Positions 6,081 through 8,388 of a stretch of 8,388 bases of DNA are shown one piece after another. The position numbers and the translations under genes are program-made. Numbering within the stretch: the stretch's first letter is position 1; each line of letters begins with the position of its first letter. The stretch lies in the NCBI GenBank assembly GCA_023393485.1, contig JAEWLD010000110.1:1-8388 (forward strand), given 5' to 3'. This DNA comes from Bacteroidota bacterium. GTDB taxonomy: Bacteria; Bacteroidota; Bacteroidia; Flavobacteriales; Flavobacteriaceae. The notes under the pieces were generated by a model. It saw only the letters and a list, made by a program, of their open reading frames with translations, was not told where the DNA came from and made no database searches.

Positions 6081-6154
6081 GGTTTGGTAGTTCAGTTGGT
6101 TAGAATGCCGCCCTGTCACGGCGGAGGTCGCGGGTTCGAGTCCCGTCCAGACCG
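6081..6154 (+). tRNA. tRNA-Asp (anticodon GTC)
   Basis: A 74-base cloverleaf. The acceptor stem pairs GGTTTGG (6081-6087) with CCAGACC (6147-6153), including one T4-G69 wobble pair, and the discriminator base is G6154. The D arm contains the AGTTGGTTAGA loop. The anticodon stem CCGCC/GGCGG (6108-6112/6120-6124) encloses CTGTCAC with GTC at 6115-6117. The T arm has GGGTTCGAGTCCC. The 3' CCA is not encoded (the next bases are CGA), so it must be added by a nucleotidyltransferase. It is a single-gene unit with its own promoter and terminator. Confidence 0.97.
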
Positions 6155-6166
6155 CGAAATCGAGAG

Positions 6167-6197
6167 AAGCACTTCTGGAATATGAAGTGCTTTTTTT
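6167..6197 (+). terminator. Rho-independent terminator after tRNA-Asp
   Basis: Stem AAGCACTTC (6167-6175) pairs perfectly with GAAGTGCTT (6184-6192) around an 8-base loop, followed by a run of T (6191-6197). Confidence 0.92.
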
Positions 6198-6229
6198 CGG
6201 AAAAAGCATTAAGATAGTTGTGTTGTTTC

Positions 6230-6262
6230 GAGGCGCAAGCCTCTGGTTTAGTAGTTAGACCA
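6230..6262. other. Two small hairpins between the tRNA terminator and the convergent terminator
   Basis: GAGGC-GCAA-GCCTC (6230-6243) is a 5-bp hairpin with a GNRA-type tetraloop. It is followed directly by TGGTTT-AGTAGTT-AGACCA (6244-6262), a 6-bp stem with one wobble. The part GGTTTAGTAGTT (6245-6256) matches the first 12 bases of the upstream tRNA-Asp at 11 positions, so it may be a tRNA remnant. No coding signal is seen here. Function unknown. Confidence 0.35.
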
Positions 6263-6265
6263 ATG

Positions 6266-6297
6266 AAAAGCTTTCCATTAAATTGGAGGGCTTTTTT
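6266..6297. terminator. Bidirectional terminator between tRNA-Asp and the M48 gene
   Basis: AAAAGCTTTCC (6266-6276) pairs with GGAGGGCTTTT (6285-6295) over 11 positions, two of them G-T wobbles on the plus strand, around loop ATTAAATT. T residues follow on the plus strand. On the minus strand, the A-rich 5' arm gives a T run after the stem, so it can also end the M48 transcript, whose stop codon is only a few bases away at 6302. Confidence 0.75.
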
Positions 6298-6301
6298 GCT
6301 T

Positions 6302-7234
6302 TTAGGCCTTTTTGTGAGGCTTTATTCGCCCAACCGCCCGGCCATTTCCATTTACCACAACACCTTTTGAGGCAATGTACAAGTAATTGTAATATTTGTC
6401 TGCGAGCATTAACTTGTAACCTTTTTTGTTGGAATCGCCCAACCTGCCAATCAGGTAGAGTTCATCATCTTCAACTTTCACCAGTTTCCCGCGAACTGTT
6501 ATATGGTAAACGCCTCGCGGATTGGCGGCAAAATCCACGTCGAAGGCAATGTATTTTTCAGCAATTGGCGGATTTTTTTCAGGATTTTTTACCATTGCGG
6601 GTTTTGTAATAGTTTTCTTTTTCGCCGCCGCTGTTTCATTTGGCTGCCCGCCAGCATTTCGCCAGCCTGTTGCAATGGCTGCGAGTCTGTCTCGTTTGGC
6701 CGGATGCGTGTGCGAGGCCTTTTGACTGGCAGCAATTGCCAATGCTGCTTGTGCGTCAGAGAGGTCAGCTCCCAGTTTGTGGAGTACGAAACCGGAAAAC
6801 TCATCGGCCTCAAGTTCAAGTTCTGGGCGGCTTCCCATATTAGTCAGGGTGTGGCCGTTGAGATGATGTCCGATTTCGTGCGCTATGATGCTGATCCCTG
6901 ACCAACTGTTTCCCGACGCCGAATTGATGGCGGCAATGAAGTCCGGATTGTAAAGAATGTAACGTTTGTTTTTAATGATGACTGCGGCCGCGTTCGGAAC
7001 GTTTGCCGCCCGGATCTCGAAATTTGGTTTGAGTCCAACAACTCCCAAAATTCGCTGGATGACTTCAAGGGCGCTTCCGTCCGCCTCGACCATGACCGGG
7101 CTGGCGTTGATTGTTTCGCCATAATAACTACAAACAAAATCCCGCTGTTCAAATTTTTGCGCATGCATTTTCGGCGCGAGCAACATCGCAAACAGATTAA
7201 ACGCAAGCCAGAAACTGGAAGGCCTCAATTTCAT
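6302..7234 (-). CDS. Secreted M48-type zinc metallopeptidase with C-terminal extension (310 aa)
   Basis: Predicted exported zinc protease. The signal peptide covers residues 1-25 (hydrophobic core WLAFNLFAMLLA, cleavage MHA|Q). The catalytic domain spans about 45-190: the strand with NKRYILYNPDFI, then the zinc motif HEIGHHLNGH with ligands H119 and H123 and general base E120, and ELEADEFSG supplying the third ligand E140 and the conserved A143-D144. An HTHPAKRDRLAAI stretch (175-187) matches the THPxxxxRI element of M48 proteins. An alanine/lysine/proline-rich linker (about 193-226) leads to an 85-residue tail (227-310) rich in beta-type residues that I do not recognise. Unlike HtpX it has no membrane helices apart from the signal peptide, resembling periplasmic BepA/LoiP-like enzymes. 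It is divergent from the surface protein gene. No TAnnTTTG box was found upstream on this strand. Confidence 0.9.
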   Translation of the reverse strand: MKLRPSSFWLAFNLFAMLLAPKMHAQKFEQRDFVCSYYGETINASPVMVEADGSALEVIQRILGVVGLKPNFEIRAANVPNAAAVIIKNKRYILYNPDFIAAINSASGNSWSGISIIAHEIGHHLNGHTLTNMGSRPELELEADEFSGFVLHKLGADLSDAQAALAIAASQKASHTHPAKRDRLAAIATGWRNAGGQPNETAAAKKKTITKPAMVKNPEKNPPIAEKYIAFDVDFAANPRGVYHITVRGKLVKVEDDELYLIGRLGDSNKKGYKLMLADKYYNYLYIASKGVVVNGNGRAVGRIKPHKKA

Positions 7235-7356
7235 ATTGAAAGCTAGTTGGGTTGAACATTTTTTTGTTGCGAATTATTATCGCGTGGCTGTTATAATTTT
7301 GTAAAAAATTGCGGTGATGAAAAAAAATTTTTTCGATGTAAAACGTTGAAAATTTG

Positions 7357-7363
7357 TATATTG
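7357..7363 (+). promoter_or_regulatory. Weak -7-like box (TATATTG) for the surface protein gene
   Basis: TATATTG resembles TAnnTTTG with one T missing and lies 43 bases before the ATG at 7407. A T-rich stretch near 7328-7333 stands where a -33 element would be. The rest of the 172-base divergent intergenic region (7235-7406) holds only A/T-rich tracts and no other signal I can name. Confidence 0.3.
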
Positions 7364-7406
7364 CTGTGCCGTAATACCGACGGTGTAACCAAAAAACCAA
7401 TTAGCT

Positions 7407-8388
7407 ATGAAAAAAACTTTACTTTTTTTCCTTTCTGTGCTTTGCTTTTCCTTTGCTTCCGCACAGATCGGTCAGCCGTTTCCAATTTTGTTGTGTGGCT
7501 CGTCCGATGTTTATTTCGATGATGAAACAACTGCCGTGCTCGGTGGCCTGAATCCGAACGAATACACGGTGACGTATCACTTTTCGCAAGCCGACGCTGA
7601 ATTGGACATCAACCCGATGCCGAACCCGTATTATTTTTCAGAATCGCAGGTCGTTTTCATTCGCGTTGAAGAAAACGCCAATCCTTCAAATTTCCAGACT
7701 GCGTTGATGGAAGTTGTGATTCATCAGGCTCCTGAAGCACCGAACACTGCCTATACCGCGTGTGACATGGACGGGGTAAATGACGGTATCGCAACGGTCA
7801 ATCTCGAGATGATCATCAATCAAATTGTCGCAGGGCAGCCAGGCCTGACCGTTGCATTTTTCGCGACCCAGGCCGATGCCGAAATGCAAGTTAACCAGCT
7901 GCCGTGGATGTATACCACAATGGCCAGCCCGCAAATGGTTTACTACTCAGTTACGAATTGGTCAACCGGCTGTAGCGCAGTCGGGGAAGTTACAATCCTA
8001 ACGGTCGATTGTTCGGCATCATGTCCGGCACCGACCAATGTTATTGCAACAAATATCACCAATACAACATTTACTGTAGGTTGGCAGGATAATGGGCCTG
8101 GAACCTCGCTTTATTGGGAAATATATGTAACACCGGCCGGCGCTCCTGCGCCTACACAAAATACGCAGGCCAATTACTCGACGGTAAATCCGTTTGTCGT
8201 GACCGGCCTTTCATGCGGCAATGCCTATGACGTTTACGTAAGAAGTGTGTGTGGAGATGTGATGACATCTGCCTGGTCAACGCCAACTACTGTAGAAATG
8301 CCTTGTCTTCCTGAGGGCGGGTTTCCCGTTAACCTAGAAGCATGTTCAGATACGACCAGCGCATGTTTTGACCTGACTCAAAACGATG
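7407..8388 (+). CDS. Large modular surface protein with FN3 domain, 5' part only (327 codons seen)
   Basis: Start of an exported repeat protein that runs off the window with no stop. Residues 1-19 are a signal peptide (MKKTLLFFLSVLCFSFASA|Q). Two related modules follow. Module 1 (about 28-110) has YTVTYHFSQADAELDINPMP and then SQVVFIRVEE. Module 2 (about 117-202) opens ACDMDGVNDGIATVNL and has GLTVAFFATQADAEMQVNQLP, then PQMVYYSVTNWSTGC. Next comes a fibronectin type III domain (about 206-298: CPAPTNVIATNITNTTFTVGW, GLSCGNAYDVYVRSVCG). A third module begins at 312 with CSDTTSACFDLTQND. This architecture is typical of flavobacterial gliding/adhesion proteins with a C-terminal type IX secretion sorting domain, but that C-terminus lies outside the window, so secretion by that route is inference. 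Cysteines pair up around module borders. Confidence 0.9.
   Translation, partial: MKKTLLFFLSVLCFSFASAQIGQPFPILLCGSSDVYFDDETTAVLGGLNPNEYTVTYHFSQADAELDINPMPNPYYFSESQVVFIRVEENANPSNFQTALMEVVIHQAPEAPNTAYTACDMDGVNDGIATVNLEMIINQIVAGQPGLTVAFFATQADAEMQVNQLPWMYTTMASPQMVYYSVTNWSTGCSAVGEVTILTVDCSASCPAPTNVIATNITNTTFTVGWQDNGPGTSLYWEIYVTPAGAPAPTQNTQANYSTVNPFVVTGLSCGNAYDVYVRSVCGDVMTSAWSTPTTVEMPCLPEGGFPVNLEACSDTTSACFDLTQND

Noticed and set aside
6018..6209. Minus-strand 63-codon frame containing WTGLEPATSAVTGRHSNQLNYQ-like residues
   Set aside because: It is the antisense translation of the tRNA-Asp gene, a known source of spurious protein annotations.
7686..7934. Minus-strand frame of 82 codons
   Set aside because: It is opposite modules 1-2 of the surface protein, which has a signal peptide and recognisable domains and runs open to the window end.

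Overview
The window looks like chromosomal DNA from a Bacteroidota member, most likely of the Flavobacteriaceae. Several signs agree. There are repeated matches to the TAnnTTTG -7 promoter box typical of this phylum. Gene starts have little Shine-Dalgarno character. Signal peptides end in A|Q. The HPK-type histidine kinase is of the TPR/LytS class with a LytTR partner. The last gene resembles the very large modular surface proteins exported by type IX secretion. Genus-level assignment is inference.

Layout. (1) Positions 45-2721, minus strand: a two-component operon encoding a TPR-containing membrane histidine kinase and a LytTR response regulator. A previously unlisted 40-codon ORF with a signal peptide exactly fills the gap between them, sharing an ATGA overlap with each partner. 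(2) Positions 2722-3116: the kinase promoter and the wreck of a SIMPL (DUF541) family gene, reduced to its N- and C-terminal ends in two frames. (3) Positions 3117-4322, plus: a secreted von Willebrand A (VWA) domain protein followed by a clear terminator. (4) Positions 4477-4870: thioredoxin with its own promoter and terminator. (5) Positions 4874-5007: a MITE/REP-like element made of two oppositely oriented palindromes. (6) Positions 5070-5996, plus: a DUF58 protein whose promoter box lies so close to the ATG that a leaderless mRNA is likely. (7) Positions 6021-6197: tRNA-Asp(GTC) with a strong promoter, an inverted repeat on that promoter and a terminator. (8) Positions 6230-6297: hairpins including a bidirectional terminator shared with the convergent gene. 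(9) Positions 6302-7234, minus: a secreted M48-type metallopeptidase with an extra C-terminal domain. (10) Position 7407 to the window end, plus: the first 327 codons of a modular surface protein with a fibronectin type III domain.

Functionally this is mostly single-gene transcription units rather than one pathway. The exception is the kinase/small ORF/regulator operon, where the gene order and double translational coupling suggest the small exported or membrane peptide is made in step with the signalling pair. The VWA gene sits 15 bases behind the decayed SIMPL gene and may once have been its operon partner. The most interesting items are the hidden small ORF, the nested palindrome element and the SIMPL pseudogene.
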